The notes: generated by a model not told the origin, from the letters alone. A stretch of 45,651 nt of DNA from Gammaproteobacteria bacterium (GCA_016124415.1 WGNS01000018.1:1-45651); one strand, 5' to 3'; counted from the stretch's first letter, positions 11,271 through 24,616 are shown. A program made the numbers and translations.

Positions 11271-12749
11271 TTGCATCAAGATGACGCACCTGAGGCCAAT
11301 AGCGGCTCTTTGTCCGCTAGAATCCTGTCTATACTCTCGCTACTGAAAGGTGGCCCCGAGGGGGAGGTCCTTTTTTCGCATCTCCAGGAGATGCTTCGAC
11401 TTCAAGATAGCGAGCGCGACTCGCGCCAAGACGCCGCCACCGAACTCGCCGGGCTGCTCATCGAACAGCTGGAACGGGAAGGCGCGCCCGATCCGACCCG
11501 CAAGATGCACCTGAAACTCATCAGGATGCGGCTGTCCGGGAGCCCGTCATCCCAAGAGTTGGCTTCCCTGCTCGCGCAATGCCGGCAACTCGCGGCAACC
11601 GCTCAGGTCGCCCCTAACGGCGACGCTGCCGCGCCTGATACGCCCCCAAAGATTTCTCCGCTCGAACAGTCCCTGAACAATTTGATCTCGGAACTCGAAT
11701 CGGCAACCCGATCGCGCCCCGTCACCGAGGAGGCCGCCCCACAGGCGTCGCCTATAGCGGATGATCAAGCGGACACGGACACGGACACCGACGCCGATAC
11801 CAACGTTGCCGTTCTCTCCCGCGCCGATACTGAAAAGTGGACCGAACCCATGCCCAGGGGCAAACGGGGGGAAGACCGGGCCAAGGTCTGGTCGAGCAAA
11901 AACAACGGCGGACGAAGCTCTCCGTTTCGCCTGCATACGCTGCAAAAGACACTGGAACGTCAACTCTCGGAGGTCATCGACCAGAACGAGAAATTCGGGC
12001 GCCTGCTCGAAGTCGAGCATACGACCCTGAAGCGGCTTAACAACGTCACCGATCTCGAAGCCCTCAAGCAGATCATGATCAACGAGATCGGCCGCCTCAT
12101 GAACGGCCACGACCTCCTGCAACGCAAGCTCGAGGACACACGCAAGTATGTCTCGATCCTCGAGAGCGAGGGCGAGGAGATCAACAGTGAACTCGCCCGC
12201 GCGCACAATTTGAGCCTGACGGACGAACTGACCCGGTTACCGAACCGCCGCGCCTTCATTCGTCAGCTCGAAGACGAAGTGGCGCGCGTCCAGCGCTACG
12301 GCTATCCGCTGACGATGGCGCTGCTCGACCTTGATCACTTCAAGGTCCTCAACGATCGCTACGGCCACCCCATGGGTGACGAAGCGCTGAGGAAATTCAG
12401 CGCCTGCGTGACATCGGCCTTCCGCCATCACGACATGGTTGCCCGTTACGGCGGCGAGGAATTCGCCATCGTGCTGCCGAACACCAACATCGAAGGCGCG
12501 CAAAGGGCATTGGAAAAAGTGCGGGGACTGACGCGATCGACGCGCTGTAAGAACGACAATCAGGAAATCCCGCTACCGACGTTTTCGGGAGGGGTCGCGC
12601 TCTACAAGCCCGGGGAAACGACGGGCAGCCTGATCGAGCGCGCCGACAAGGCCCTGTATCGCGCCAAGCGGGAAGGCAGGAATCGTATCGAGACCGATGA
12701 TATAGAGACCATCAGCCTGCCCAAGGGTAACGAAAAGATTAATCTTTAG
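11271..12749 (+). CDS. GGDEF-domain diguanylate cyclase
   Basis: C-terminal DELTRLPNRRAF, LDLDHFKVLNDRYGHPMGDEAL, RYGGEEF with upstream RHHD (I-site); TTG start assumed. Confidence 0.9.
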   Translation: MHQDDAPEANSGSLSARILSILSLLKGGPEGEVLFSHLQEMLRLQDSERDSRQDAATELAGLLIEQLEREGAPDPTRKMHLKLIRMRLSGSPSSQELASLLAQCRQLAATAQVAPNGDAAAPDTPPKISPLEQSLNNLISELESATRSRPVTEEAAPQASPIADDQADTDTDTDADTNVAVLSRADTEKWTEPMPRGKRGEDRAKVWSSKNNGGRSSPFRLHTLQKTLERQLSEVIDQNEKFGRLLEVEHTTLKRLNNVTDLEALKQIMINEIGRLMNGHDLLQRKLEDTRKYVSILESEGEEINSELARAHNLSLTDELTRLPNRRAFIRQLEDEVARVQRYGYPLTMALLDLDHFKVLNDRYGHPMGDEALRKFSACVTSAFRHHDMVARYGGEEFAIVLPNTNIEGAQRALEKVRGLTRSTRCKNDNQEIPLPTFSGGVALYKPGETTGSLIERADKALYRAKREGRNRIETDDIETISLPKGNEKINL

Positions 12750-12796
12750 CGACTATGGGACGCCCGCGCTGCGCCGGGCGCCCCGTGCCGTAAGTC

Positions 12797-13750
12797 TTAG
12801 CCGCGGGGCTCGCGTCCCTCGGCCTCTTGTTCCGTACCTTCCTTGACCACGACCGGCATCAGATCGGCACGCGAAACGCCGAGCGCGAGCACGGCCGTAC
12901 CGGCGACATAGATCGACGAATAGGTACCGATGACGATGCCGACGATCAAGGCGGTCGAAAAACCGTGGATGATCTCGCCGCCCAACAGGAACAGGGCGAT
13001 CAGCACCAGCAAGGTCGTCAACGAGGTATTGATGGTACGCGACAGCGTTTCGTTGATCGACACGTTCATGACCATCGGCGCATCGGCCTTGCGCATTTTG
13101 CGGAAATTTTCGCGCACGCGGTCGAACACGACGATGGTATCGTTGAGCGAATAACCGATAACGGCCAGAATCGCCGCCAGCACGGTAAGGTCGAACTGCA
13201 ACTGGAATACCGCGAACACGCCGACCGTGATAATGACGTCGTGGATCAGCGCGATCACGGCACCGAGCGAGAAACGTTTCTCGAAACGGATCGTGACGTA
13301 AATCAGGATTCCGATCAGCGCGTAGAGCACGGCCAGACCGCCGTCCTCGGTCAGCTCGTCACCGACCTGCGGACCCACGAACTCCACACGGCGCAGGTTG
13401 ACGTCTTGACCGCCGGAATGCAGCGCATCCATGACCCGGGTGCCGATGTTCGTGCTGTTCAGCTCCTTATGCGGCGCGATACGTATCAGGACGTCCTTGG
13501 AGGTCCCGAAATACTGCACGAGGGCATCCTCGAACCCGGAACCGGTGAGGCGCTTGCGCACATCGTCGAGCTCCACCGATTTCCCGTAGCCGACCTCGAC
13601 CAGGGTACCGCCCGTGAAATCGAGCCCCAGATTCAATCCCCGAACCGAGATCGCCGCGATCGAGATCACGATCAGGGTCAGAGAAAATCCCAGAGCGATC
13701 CAGCGCTTGCCTACAAAATCAAACTCGGTCGTCTTCGAAAATAGACGCAT
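12797..13750 (-). CDS. secF: Protein translocase subunit SecF
   Basis: LNLGLDFTGGTLVEVGY, GYSLNDTIVVFDRVREN; follows secD. Confidence 0.96.
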   Translation of the reverse strand: MRLFSKTTEFDFVGKRWIALGFSLTLIVISIAAISVRGLNLGLDFTGGTLVEVGYGKSVELDDVRKRLTGSGFEDALVQYFGTSKDVLIRIAPHKELNSTNIGTRVMDALHSGGQDVNLRRVEFVGPQVGDELTEDGGLAVLYALIGILIYVTIRFEKRFSLGAVIALIHDVIITVGVFAVFQLQFDLTVLAAILAVIGYSLNDTIVVFDRVRENFRKMRKADAPMVMNVSINETLSRTINTSLTTLLVLIALFLLGGEIIHGFSTALIVGIVIGTYSSIYVAGTAVLALGVSRADLMPVVVKEGTEQEAEGREPRG

Positions 13751-13777
13751 GATAAATCCTCGCCCGGTCCTTTTGGA

Positions 13778-15628
13778 TTACACGGATAGTTTGGTGATAC
13801 GGCGACGTCCGTAGATCAGATTGATCACGGCACGCGTGCCCAGGATGGCCGTAAACATGGACGTCAGAATACCGATCGACAGCGTTACGGCGAAGCCCTT
13901 GATCGGTCCGGTTCCGAACGCGAACAACACGATCGCGGCGAGCAGCGTCGTGATGTTGGCGTCCGCGATCGTCATCATGGCCTTGCTGTAGCCCGCGTTG
14001 ATGCTCGCCTGCGGTGAATTGCCGTTACGCAGTTCCTCGCGAATACGCTCGAAGATCAGCACGTTGGCGTCCACGGCCATACCGACGGTCAGAACGATAC
14101 CGGCGATGCCGGGCATGGTCAGCGTGGCCTGGAACATCGACAACAAGGCGACGATCAGGATCAGGTTGAAGGCAAGCGCAAGGTTGGCGACGAGACCGAA
14201 AACCTTATACCAGACGCCCATGAATACCAGCACGACGACGAAACCGATCACGACGGATACGAAGCCCTGCTCGATATTTTCCTGGCCCAGGCTGGGACCG
14301 ACGGTACGTTCTTCGACGATCTCCATCGGCGCCGCGAGGGCACCCGCCCTGAGCAACAACGCCAGGTTGCGCGCCTCTTCGCTACTGTCCAGACCGGTAA
14401 TCTGGAAACGCTTGCTGAACTCGCTGCGGATGGTGGCGATATTGATGACTTCCTGGACGACGTGACTCTTGCGAACGCGTTTGCCGTCCACCATCTCGCT
14501 CGAAGTCTTGTTCTCGATGAACACGACGCCCATCGGCTTGCCGACGTTCTCGCGGGTCGTCTCCAACATCTTGCGCGCACCCTTGCCGTCGAGACTAATG
14601 AATACGGCGGGCGATCCGGACTGCTGGTCGAGGCCGGCCGAAGCGTCGATGATCTGGTTGCCGGTCACGATGATCTGTTTGTAAAGCAGGACCGGATTGC
14701 CGTTGCGCTCGCGAAGGACGCGCTCGCCCGGAGGTACCTTGCCGGCCAGCGCGGCCTGGGCGTCGCCGCTGCCGTCGACCATATGAAATTCAAGGGTCGC
14801 GGTCGCGCCCAGGATCTCCTTGGCGCGGGTCGGGTCCTGCACGCCGGGCAACTGCACGACGATACGATCATTGCCCTGCTGCTGGATGATGGGCTCGGCA
14901 ACGCCAAGCTCGTTGACGCGATTGCGCAGGGTGATGACGTTCTGCTCAAGCGCGAGCTTGCGCGTATCGTCGAGCTCTTTCTTGCCGATTTCGACGACCA
15001 GAACGTGAGGATCGTCCTGCTCGTGGAGCAACAGCGCCGGGTAGTTCTTCGCGATCACCGACTCGCCGGCCTGACGCTGCGAAGCATCCTTGAACTTGAT
15101 CTCGAGACCGCCGCCCTTGCGGCGCGTGACCATTTGGTAGCGCACCTTCTCGTTGCGCATCAGACCGCGCAGATCGCTGACGTAACGTTCCTCGGCCTGA
15201 CCGATCGCCGCGACCATGTCGACCTGCATCAGGAAGTGCACGCCGCCGCGCAGATCGAGACCCAGGAACATGGGTTCCGCGTTGATCGAGCCCAGCCATT
15301 CAGGCGCCGCCGGCAGCAGGTTCATGGCCACGACGTACTGATCGCCCAAGGTGTCGCGCAACAGGTCCTGAGCCTTGAGCTGCGTCTCGGTCTCCTTGAA
15401 GCGGATCACGATACCGTGATCCTTGATGCCGACCGAGATCGTTGTAAGCCCGGCCTTTTCGAGTGCGTTGCGCGCCGAATTCAACGTCGCGTCGTCGACG
15501 GCCGCGCCCCTGACGGCGGAGATCTGAATCGCTGGCTGATTGCCGTAGAGATTGGGTAGCGCGTAAACGGCGCCTACCAGGACGAGGACCAGGATTAACA
15601 GATTCTTCCAGAGCGGATATTGATTCAT
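13778..15628 (-). CDS. secD: Protein translocase subunit SecD
   Basis: MNQYPLWKNLLILVLVLVGAVYALPNLYG, LGLDLRGGVHFLMQVD, GMAVDANVLIFERIREEL. Confidence 0.97.
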   Translation of the reverse strand: MNQYPLWKNLLILVLVLVGAVYALPNLYGNQPAIQISAVRGAAVDDATLNSARNALEKAGLTTISVGIKDHGIVIRFKETETQLKAQDLLRDTLGDQYVVAMNLLPAAPEWLGSINAEPMFLGLDLRGGVHFLMQVDMVAAIGQAEERYVSDLRGLMRNEKVRYQMVTRRKGGGLEIKFKDASQRQAGESVIAKNYPALLLHEQDDPHVLVVEIGKKELDDTRKLALEQNVITLRNRVNELGVAEPIIQQQGNDRIVVQLPGVQDPTRAKEILGATATLEFHMVDGSGDAQAALAGKVPPGERVLRERNGNPVLLYKQIIVTGNQIIDASAGLDQQSGSPAVFISLDGKGARKMLETTRENVGKPMGVVFIENKTSSEMVDGKRVRKSHVVQEVINIATIRSEFSKRFQITGLDSSEEARNLALLLRAGALAAPMEIVEERTVGPSLGQENIEQGFVSVVIGFVVVLVFMGVWYKVFGLVANLALAFNLILIVALLSMFQATLTMPGIAGIVLTVGMAVDANVLIFERIREELRNGNSPQASINAGYSKAMMTIADANITTLLAAIVLFAFGTGPIKGFAVTLSIGILTSMFTAILGTRAVINLIYGRRRITKLSV

Positions 15629-15741
15629 GATTCAATACTTAGGCTGTTGAGTGGAATCGATCGCTGCGAACATACGAAACGCGGCAATCTGCCAGAAAAC
15701 TCCATGTCGACCGGCATGCTGCGGCACTTAAGCCCGCTCCC

Positions 15742-16080
15742 CTATTTATCCTTGAGCGTACCCTTGGGGATCAATGAGGCGACCGCGGCCTTTTGCATCT
15801 TGACCTGGACCCCCGCGGCGAGTTCGACCGTGATCACGTCGTCGGAAACCGAAACGACCTTGGCCAGCAATCCGCCGTTCGTAACGATCTCGTCGCCCTT
15901 GGCCAGCGCACCGACCATTTGTTTGTGCTCTTTGGCGCGCTTGATCTGAGGTCTGAGGATCAGGAAGTAGAAGATCACGAAGATCAGGACCAACGGCACC
16001 ATCTGCCCGAGGCCCTGGCTCAAGCTTGCCGGAGCGGCGCCTCCGTCGGCCCACGCGTTCCTGATAAAAAAGTCCATCAT
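15742..16080 (-). CDS. yajC: Preprotein translocase subunit YajC
   Basis: Small TM protein MMDFFIRNAWADGG...FFYFLILRPQIKRAKEHKQMVGALAKGDEIVTNGGLLAKV (window shows IFYFLILRPQ); GAGGAGG RBS before ATGATG; between tgt and secD. Confidence 0.93.
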   Translation of the reverse strand: MMDFFIRNAWADGGAAPASLSQGLGQMVPLVLIFVIFYFLILRPQIKRAKEHKQMVGALAKGDEIVTNGGLLAKVVSVSDDVITVELAAGVQVKMQKAAVASLIPKGTLKDK

Positions 16081-16165
16081 ATCCTCCTCAAAATAGGACA
16101 TCGTCAAAACAAAAACGGCGCCGCGCGTACATAACTTCCGGGCAGCGGCCTCGAAAAACGCGGTA

Positions 16166-18335
<2,170 letters not shown>

Positions 18336-18510
18336 AACTGTTGGATATATTACAGAGCACGCATGCCTACGCAAAAATATGCGCAATGTAACGGCGCCGA
18401 GCCGGTCCGGCAACCGCAATGTCGTAGCCGGAGCAAGACATCGATTCGCAACGGCGGCTCGCGGCCGATCGCGTTCAATGCAATGACAAACAAATCGATG
18501 ACGCCTTTGC

Positions 18511-18539
18511 TTGTCGGCGTGGGGAGCGACTTGTATACT
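18511..18539 (+). promoter_or_regulatory. Putative sigma70-type promoter for tRNA-Leu (TTGTCG-N17-TATACT)
   Basis: Hexamers read directly with 17-nt spacing; -10 ends 25 nt before the tRNA 5' end. Confidence 0.6.
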
Positions 18540-18564
18540 TGCCGCAAGGCAATACGGCACACAT

Positions 18565-18651
18565 GCCGGGGTGGCGGAACTGGTAGACGCGCCGGACTCA
18601 AAATCCGGTGGTTTTGCGACCGTGAGAGTTCGATTCTCTCTCCCGGCACCA
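18565..18651 (+). tRNA. tRNA-Leu (anticodon CAA), CCA encoded
   Basis: gccgggg acceptor / tcccggc; anticodon stem ccgga-ctcaaaa-tccgg (loop gives CAA); class II variable arm; GTTCGATTC T loop; 3' ACCA. Confidence 0.95.
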
Positions 18652-18958
18652 TGTGTAGTCGTGGTCCTCTTTCAGCAGGACCTTGGCCATTGGAAACCCG
18701 TCCGGTTCCTTCGGGGGAGCACAGGCGTACGTCCCGATCAGGCGCGGCCTCATCGTCACCGATGAGAGACCGAACAATAATCCGCCGATCGATGTCTCTG
18801 GAACCGGATCCGAATTACGAGCAGCCGATGTTTAGGTCTGACGACTTCTACCTGACACCGTATTTTAATTTACTGACAATCGATTATCGATTTTCCGGTC
18901 ATGCGACAGCGGCCCGGGAAGATTTTGCCATTCAACGACACAGGAAACCCAAACCCAT

Positions 18959-21526
18959 ATGACCGGCACTTCATATTCTCTCGAGATCAATCCCGTCATC
19001 CCCGAGGAACTCCAAGGCCTGCAAGACCTGGCCAATGACCTGCTTTATAGCTGGGATGCCTCGGTGCGGGGACTCTTCGTCCGCCTGTCGCCTAAACTCT
19101 GGGAGTCTACCGGACACAACCCCAAGGTCTTTCTGCGCCAGATCTCGCAAAAGCGACTGGACGACGCCGTCGAAGATCACATCTTCATGCAGGATTACAA
19201 CCGGATCATTTCCTCCTGCGAGGCTTACAAGACTTACCGCAATGAAATCAGTTCGGGCATCGAAACCTTGTTCAAGCCCAACGAGGATCTGGTCGCCTAT
19301 TTCTGCGCCGAATACGGTTTCCATGAAAGCTTTCCGATCTATTCAGGCGGCCTCGGCATCCTGGCCGGCGATCACTGCAAGGCCGCCAGCGACCTCGGCG
19401 TGCCCTTCGTCGGTATCGGCATGCTCTATCGAGAAGGCTATTTTCAACAGACCGTCGACGGCGAAGGTCAGCAGATCGCCCATTACACGCGGAACAACCC
19501 GGCGGACCTGCCGATCTCACCGGCCCTGGACAACGACGGCCGCGAGGTTCAAGTCACTGTCGAGATGCCGAGCCGCAAGATCACCCTCAAGGTCTGGCTG
19601 GCGAAGGCCGGCAACATCCAACTGATCCTGCTCGACTCCGACACTCCGGAAAACAGCGAGGAGGACCGCCGCATCACCTATCAGCTATACGGCGGCAACA
19701 TCACGACCCGCATCCAGCAGGAAATCGTGCTCGGTATCGGCGGCGTTCGCGCCCTGCGCGCCCTGAACCTGTCGCCGACGGTCTGGCACATCAATGAGGG
19801 TCACGCGGCCTTCCAGATCCTCGAGCGCTGCCACGACCACGTCAAGAAGAAGAAGATCCTCGATTTCGACACCGCGCTCGAAGTCGTCGCCTCCGGCACC
19901 GTGTTCACGACGCATACGCCTGTCCCGGCCGGACACGACATGTTCTCCCACGAACTCATGCGCGAATATTTCGGCCAATACATTCGCGAACTCGGAATCG
20001 ACGAAACGAAGTTTCTGGGGCTGGGCAACAGCCCGAGCTATCCCGACCTGTTCAACATGACCGCCCTTGCCCTGCGCGGCTCGCGCCGCCACAACGGCGT
20101 CAGCCGGATTCACGGTACCGTGGCCTCGAAAATGGAGAGTTACGTCTGGCCGGAAATCCCGCCCGAGAACAATCCTATCAACTCGGTTACGAACGGCGTC
20201 CACGTCCAGACCTTCTTGGCCCGCGAATGGGTCAACCTGTTCGACATGCAGTTCGGCGGCGGCTGGCGCAACCAGTTGCTCAACGAGGAGTTCTGGCACG
20301 GCATCGACAACATTCCGGGACACAGCTTCTGGAGCGTGCGCCAGTCGCTCAAGACCCGTCTGTTCGAGGACATCTACAACCGGGTGACGCACACGTATCG
20401 GCGCAACGGTCACAGCCCGACTCAGATCGAGCGCCTGACCCGCTACATCAGCAACCCAGAGGCCAACGTCCTGACGGTCGGCTTCGCGCGCCGCTTCGCG
20501 ACCTACAAGCGTGCCGGGCTGCTGTTCTCCGATCCCGAGCGGCTGTCCCGAATCGTCAACGATCCCGAGCGCCCCATCCTGTTCGTCTTCGCCGGAAAGG
20601 CCCATCCCAGGGACACCCCGGGACAGGAGCTCATGAAGCGGATCTACCATTACGCCCATCAACCCGAGTTCATGGGCAAGATCATCTTCGTCGAGGGCTA
20701 CGACCTCGCCCTGTCGCGCAAGCTCGTGGCGGGCGTCGACGTCTGGCTCAACAACCCGCGCTACCCGAACGAAGCCAGCGGCACCTCGGGTGAAAAGGCG
20801 GGCATTAACGGGGTGCTGAACCTCAGCGTGCTCGACGGTTGGTGGGGCGAAGGTTACGACGGCGAGAACGGCTGGGCCATCTCTCCGCATTCGAGCCGCT
20901 TCAGCGAGGACTTCGCCGATCAGGAAGAGGCGAAGGAATTGCTCGACCTGCTGGAGAACCAGATCATTCCGATGTACTACGATCGTGACGGCCGCGGCTA
21001 CCCGGAGCGCTGGGTCAAGATGTCCAAGGCCTCGATCAGGACGCTTATGCCGCGTTTCAATTCGCAGCGTATGGTCATGGACTACGTCAAACAGTACTAC
21101 AGCCCCACGGCCCGCCAGCGGAAACTGTATACGGCCAACGACTTCGCGGTCGCCCGTCAGATTTCGTCCTGGAAGAAGAAGGTCAAGGCCGCGTGGCCCG
21201 GCGTGTCTCTGGATTCCGGCCAGACGCGCGACGTCTGTATGCAAACGGGACAGCCGCTGACCATCGAAGTCATTGCCAACCTCAATGGACTGGCGCCCGA
21301 GGATGTCATCGTGGAATGCCTGCTCGGCACCGAAAGCGCCACCACCGAGTTCAAGGCCAAGCGAATCTTCCTGTTGGAAAACAAGGGACAGGAAGGCAAT
21401 CACTACCGCTACCAGCTCGACTTGGTCTCTCCGCTGCCCGGCAAGCAGGTCTTCAAGATCCGGGTCTACCCGCATCACGACGAGCTGACCTGCCGCTTCG
21501 AGATGGGCTTGCTACGCTGGCTCTGA
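18959..21526 (+). CDS. glgP: Alpha-glucan (glycogen) phosphorylase, GlgP family with N-terminal DUF3417-like region
   Basis: LANDLLYSWDASVRGLF, AYFCAEYGFHESFPIYSGGLGILAGDH, WHINEGHAAF, FAGKAHPRDTPGQELMKRI, EASGTSGEKAGINGVLNLSVLDGWWGEGYDGENGWAI. Confidence 0.93.
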   Translation: MTGTSYSLEINPVIPEELQGLQDLANDLLYSWDASVRGLFVRLSPKLWESTGHNPKVFLRQISQKRLDDAVEDHIFMQDYNRIISSCEAYKTYRNEISSGIETLFKPNEDLVAYFCAEYGFHESFPIYSGGLGILAGDHCKAASDLGVPFVGIGMLYREGYFQQTVDGEGQQIAHYTRNNPADLPISPALDNDGREVQVTVEMPSRKITLKVWLAKAGNIQLILLDSDTPENSEEDRRITYQLYGGNITTRIQQEIVLGIGGVRALRALNLSPTVWHINEGHAAFQILERCHDHVKKKKILDFDTALEVVASGTVFTTHTPVPAGHDMFSHELMREYFGQYIRELGIDETKFLGLGNSPSYPDLFNMTALALRGSRRHNGVSRIHGTVASKMESYVWPEIPPENNPINSVTNGVHVQTFLAREWVNLFDMQFGGGWRNQLLNEEFWHGIDNIPGHSFWSVRQSLKTRLFEDIYNRVTHTYRRNGHSPTQIERLTRYISNPEANVLTVGFARRFATYKRAGLLFSDPERLSRIVNDPERPILFVFAGKAHPRDTPGQELMKRIYHYAHQPEFMGKIIFVEGYDLALSRKLVAGVDVWLNNPRYPNEASGTSGEKAGINGVLNLSVLDGWWGEGYDGENGWAISPHSSRFSEDFADQEEAKELLDLLENQIIPMYYDRDGRGYPERWVKMSKASIRTLMPRFNSQRMVMDYVKQYYSPTARQRKLYTANDFAVARQISSWKKKVKAAWPGVSLDSGQTRDVCMQTGQPLTIEVIANLNGLAPEDVIVECLLGTESATTEFKAKRIFLLENKGQEGNHYRYQLDLVSPLPGKQVFKIRVYPHHDELTCRFEMGLLRWL

Positions 21527-21542
21527 TGCCTTCGCCGTAATG

Positions 21543-21573
21543 AAAAAGGGCCGGGATTTTCCCGGCCCTTTTT
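21543..21573. terminator. Bidirectional intrinsic terminator between convergent glgP and malQ
   Basis: AAAAA-GGGCCGGG-ATTTT-CCCGGCCC-TTTTT. Confidence 0.9.
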
Positions 21574-21576
21574 CGT

Positions 21577-23043
21577 TTACTCCTTACGTCCGTACAGTTC
21601 GGTGAGCCGCTGCAAACGGCGACACGATTCTTCCGTAAGCTGCGGCCACTGGAAACGCCATGTCCAGTTCTCCTCCTGAGTCCCGGGCGTGTTCATGCGC
21701 TGGCCTTTACCCAACGAGAGAATGTCCTGCATGGGCACGACGGCCAGGCAGGCGATCGAGGCCAACGCGGATCTGATCAACGGCCACGGCATGATCTCTC
21801 CCGAATCCCCCAGATAGTCGTCGACATGCCCTCGCATCTCCGGCGACAGGTCCTCATACCATGACACTGTCGTATCGTTGTCGTGCGTACCGGTGTAGAC
21901 GACGCTATTGTGCTCGTGATGGTGCGGCAGATAGGGATTGTTCGTGCCGCTGCCGAAGGCGAACTGCAGGATCTTCATGCCCGGCATATCGTAGCGTTCG
22001 CGCAGTTGCGTTACGGCCTCCGTGATGACGCCGAGGTCCTCCGCGACGAAGGGAAGATAGCCGAAATGGCGTTTCAGGCTAGCGAACAGACGGTCGCCCG
22101 GGGCGCTCACCCAGTGCCCGGCGATGGCGGTCTCCTCGCTGGCCGGAATCTCCCAAAAGGCCTCGAAGCCGCGAAAATGATCGATGCGAATGACGTCGAA
22201 GCGGTTCAGCTCGCTCGCAATGCGTTCCCGCCACCAATTAAAGTCGTCGATCTGCATCCGGTCCCAACGATAGTGCGGATTCCCCCAACGCTGGCCGGTC
22301 GCCGAAAAGTAGTCGGGCGGCACGCCTGCCACCGTGATCGGCTGCCCCGTCTCATCCAAAGAAAAATAGTCGCGATTGGCCCATACGTCGGCGCTGTCGT
22401 GCGCGACGAAGATCGGCATGTCGCCGAACATCAAGACACTGCGCTCATTGGCGTAATGACGCAGTTCCTTCCACTGCCGCGCGAAAATGAACTGCTCGAA
22501 GACGATCTGGTCGATCAGCGATCGGTGCGTTTTCCGGGCGGCGGCCAACGCCTCAGGATCCCGATCCCGATAGGGTGTCGCCCATTGATGCCAGGGCTTG
22601 CCGCTGTGTTGCTGCTTCAGTGCCAGGAACAGCGTGTAATCGTCAAGCCAACGGCCGTACTCCTCCTGGATGAAATGGGAAAGCGCAGCGCGATCGGCAT
22701 CACTGCCCTCCTTCGCAAACCCCTTGAACGCAAGGTCAAGAAGGGCCTGCTTGTTGTCCTCCCGACCGGCAACGTCGGCGTCGGAAAGCCAACCCCATTC
22801 GATCATACGGTCCACACTGATCAAACGGGTGTCAGCCGCGTGGACGGACAGCGATTGATATGGAGACCCGCAGTGGTCTGGAGGCGTCAGCGGCAGCACC
22901 TGCCAAACGGTCTGACCGGTGCTGGCGAGGAAATCCACGAAATGATAGGCCTCGGGTCCGATATCGCCCTGGTTCCATCGCCCGGGCAGCGATGTGACGT
23001 GAAGCAATACCCCGGACCGTCGACGGGAAAACGGCGTGTCCAT
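21577..23043 (-). CDS. malQ: 4-alpha-glucanotransferase (amylomaltase)
   Basis: RRSGVLLHVTSLPGRWNQGDIGPEAYHFVDFLA, IRIDHFRGFEAFWEIPASEETA, FVAEDLGVITEAV, VVYTGTHDNDTTVSWY. Confidence 0.95.
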   Translation of the reverse strand: MDTPFSRRRSGVLLHVTSLPGRWNQGDIGPEAYHFVDFLASTGQTVWQVLPLTPPDHCGSPYQSLSVHAADTRLISVDRMIEWGWLSDADVAGREDNKQALLDLAFKGFAKEGSDADRAALSHFIQEEYGRWLDDYTLFLALKQQHSGKPWHQWATPYRDRDPEALAAARKTHRSLIDQIVFEQFIFARQWKELRHYANERSVLMFGDMPIFVAHDSADVWANRDYFSLDETGQPITVAGVPPDYFSATGQRWGNPHYRWDRMQIDDFNWWRERIASELNRFDVIRIDHFRGFEAFWEIPASEETAIAGHWVSAPGDRLFASLKRHFGYLPFVAEDLGVITEAVTQLRERYDMPGMKILQFAFGSGTNNPYLPHHHEHNSVVYTGTHDNDTTVSWYEDLSPEMRGHVDDYLGDSGEIMPWPLIRSALASIACLAVVPMQDILSLGKGQRMNTPGTQEENWTWRFQWPQLTEESCRRLQRLTELYGRKE

Positions 23044-23174
23044 GATCTTAATAATCCGCTCTTTACTCTATTGCCGGCAAACGATACTTTCCCGGGCTGC
23101 GCTTGCCGATAAACAGGACCCCGCGTGGCTCGTTGGCGGCCACCGCCCCGTCATGAGGACGGCGCGGTACCGCA

Positions 23175-24443
23175 TCAATGGATGTCTTGCCCCAACATCT
23201 CCGGGGTCACCACCACCACGCCGCCCGGACTCACCGAAAATCGTTTGGCGTCCTCCTCGCGGTCCTCGCCGATGATCATGCCTTCCGGGATTTGACAGCC
23301 CTTGTCGACCACGACTTTGGTCAGGCGGCAATGCTCGCCGATGTCGACGTCCGGCATGATGACGCAATCCCGCACTTCCGAATGGGAATGGACGTGCACC
23401 CGAGAGAACAACAAAGAGTTCCTGATCGTCGCGCCCGATACGATACAACCGCCGGATACCATGGAGTCGATGGCCGTGCCGCGGCGCTCTTCGTCATCGA
23501 ACACAAACTTCGCCGGCGGCAGTTGTTCCTGATAGGTCCAGATCGGCCACACGTCGTCATAGAGATTGAGTTCCGGAGTGACCCCGATCAGCTCCAAATT
23601 GGCTGACCAGAAGGCGTCGACGGTACCGACGTCGCGCCAGTAGCCCTGGGCATCCGAACCCGTGTTGCGGAACGGATACGCGAATACCCGGTCGCGGCCG
23701 ATGGCCTGGGGGATGATGTCCTTGCCGAAATCGTGACTCGACGACACGCTGTCAGCGTCGCTGAGCAACTGATCGAAAAGATACTTCGTGCTGAAGACGT
23801 AAATGCCCATCGAGGCCAGTGCGACATCATTCCTCCCCGGCATGGGCTGCGGGTTTTCCGGCTTCTCGGCGAAGGCCGTGATGGCTTTTTGGTCGTCGAC
23901 GCTCATGACGCCGAAGGCGCGCGCTTCTTCGATCGGCGTCTCAATGCAACCCACGGTCATGTCGGCCTTGTTCTCGACATGGAAAGCGAGCATCGGGCCG
24001 TAGTCCATCTTGTAGATATGATCGCCGGCCAGAATCACGACATACTTTGAGTTGTAGCTGCGCAGGATGTCGAGGTTCTGATACACCGCGTCCGCGGTTC
24101 CGGCGTACCAACCCTCGGAGGTCCGCTGCTGAGCAGGCACGATCTCGACGAACTCGCCGAATTCGGCGCGCATGAACCCCCAACCCCGCTGAATGTGACG
24201 GATCAGGGAATGCGACTTGTACTGCGTCAGGATGGCGACGCGACGGATCCCCGAGTTGACGCAATTGGAAAGCGGGAAATCGATGATGCGGAACTTGCCG
24301 CCGAAAGGGACCGCCGGCTTGGCGCGCCACTGCGTCAGCTCCTTCAGCCGGGACCCCCGTCCACCGGCAAGAATCAATGCAATACTGTCCCTGGTCAGAC
24401 GACTGACGAAGCGAGACGTTTGCTGGCCGGATTGAATACTCAT
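23175..24443 (-). CDS. glgC: Glucose-1-phosphate adenylyltransferase
   Basis: [78 protein letters not shown]; start at MSIQSG with GGAGG upstream. Confidence 0.96.
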   Translation of the reverse strand: MSIQSGQQTSRFVSRLTRDSIALILAGGRGSRLKELTQWRAKPAVPFGGKFRIIDFPLSNCVNSGIRRVAILTQYKSHSLIRHIQRGWGFMRAEFGEFVEIVPAQQRTSEGWYAGTADAVYQNLDILRSYNSKYVVILAGDHIYKMDYGPMLAFHVENKADMTVGCIETPIEEARAFGVMSVDDQKAITAFAEKPENPQPMPGRNDVALASMGIYVFSTKYLFDQLLSDADSVSSSHDFGKDIIPQAIGRDRVFAYPFRNTGSDAQGYWRDVGTVDAFWSANLELIGVTPELNLYDDVWPIWTYQEQLPPAKFVFDDEERRGTAIDSMVSGGCIVSGATIRNSLLFSRVHVHSHSEVRDCVIMPDVDIGEHCRLTKVVVDKGCQIPEGMIIGEDREEDAKRFSVSPGGVVVVTPEMLGQDIH

Positions 24444-24616
24444 AACACCCTCCTTAGGCGGCATCAATTTTCTCTAGGCATACGGCCAGATCTTTGATTA
24501 TGATGGCTTTTAGCCAGGGTTCTTCAGACCCTATGCATAGATTGTGGAGTAGGGATTTCATACTCACGTGCTATGCTAACATTCCTCATGGAATCAATCG
24601 AGAGAAAAAGAAAACT

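Noticed and set aside
18565-18958. tRNA-Leu as an integrated-element attachment site
   Set aside because: No integrase, no tRNA 3'-end duplication seen, and housekeeping genes on both sides.
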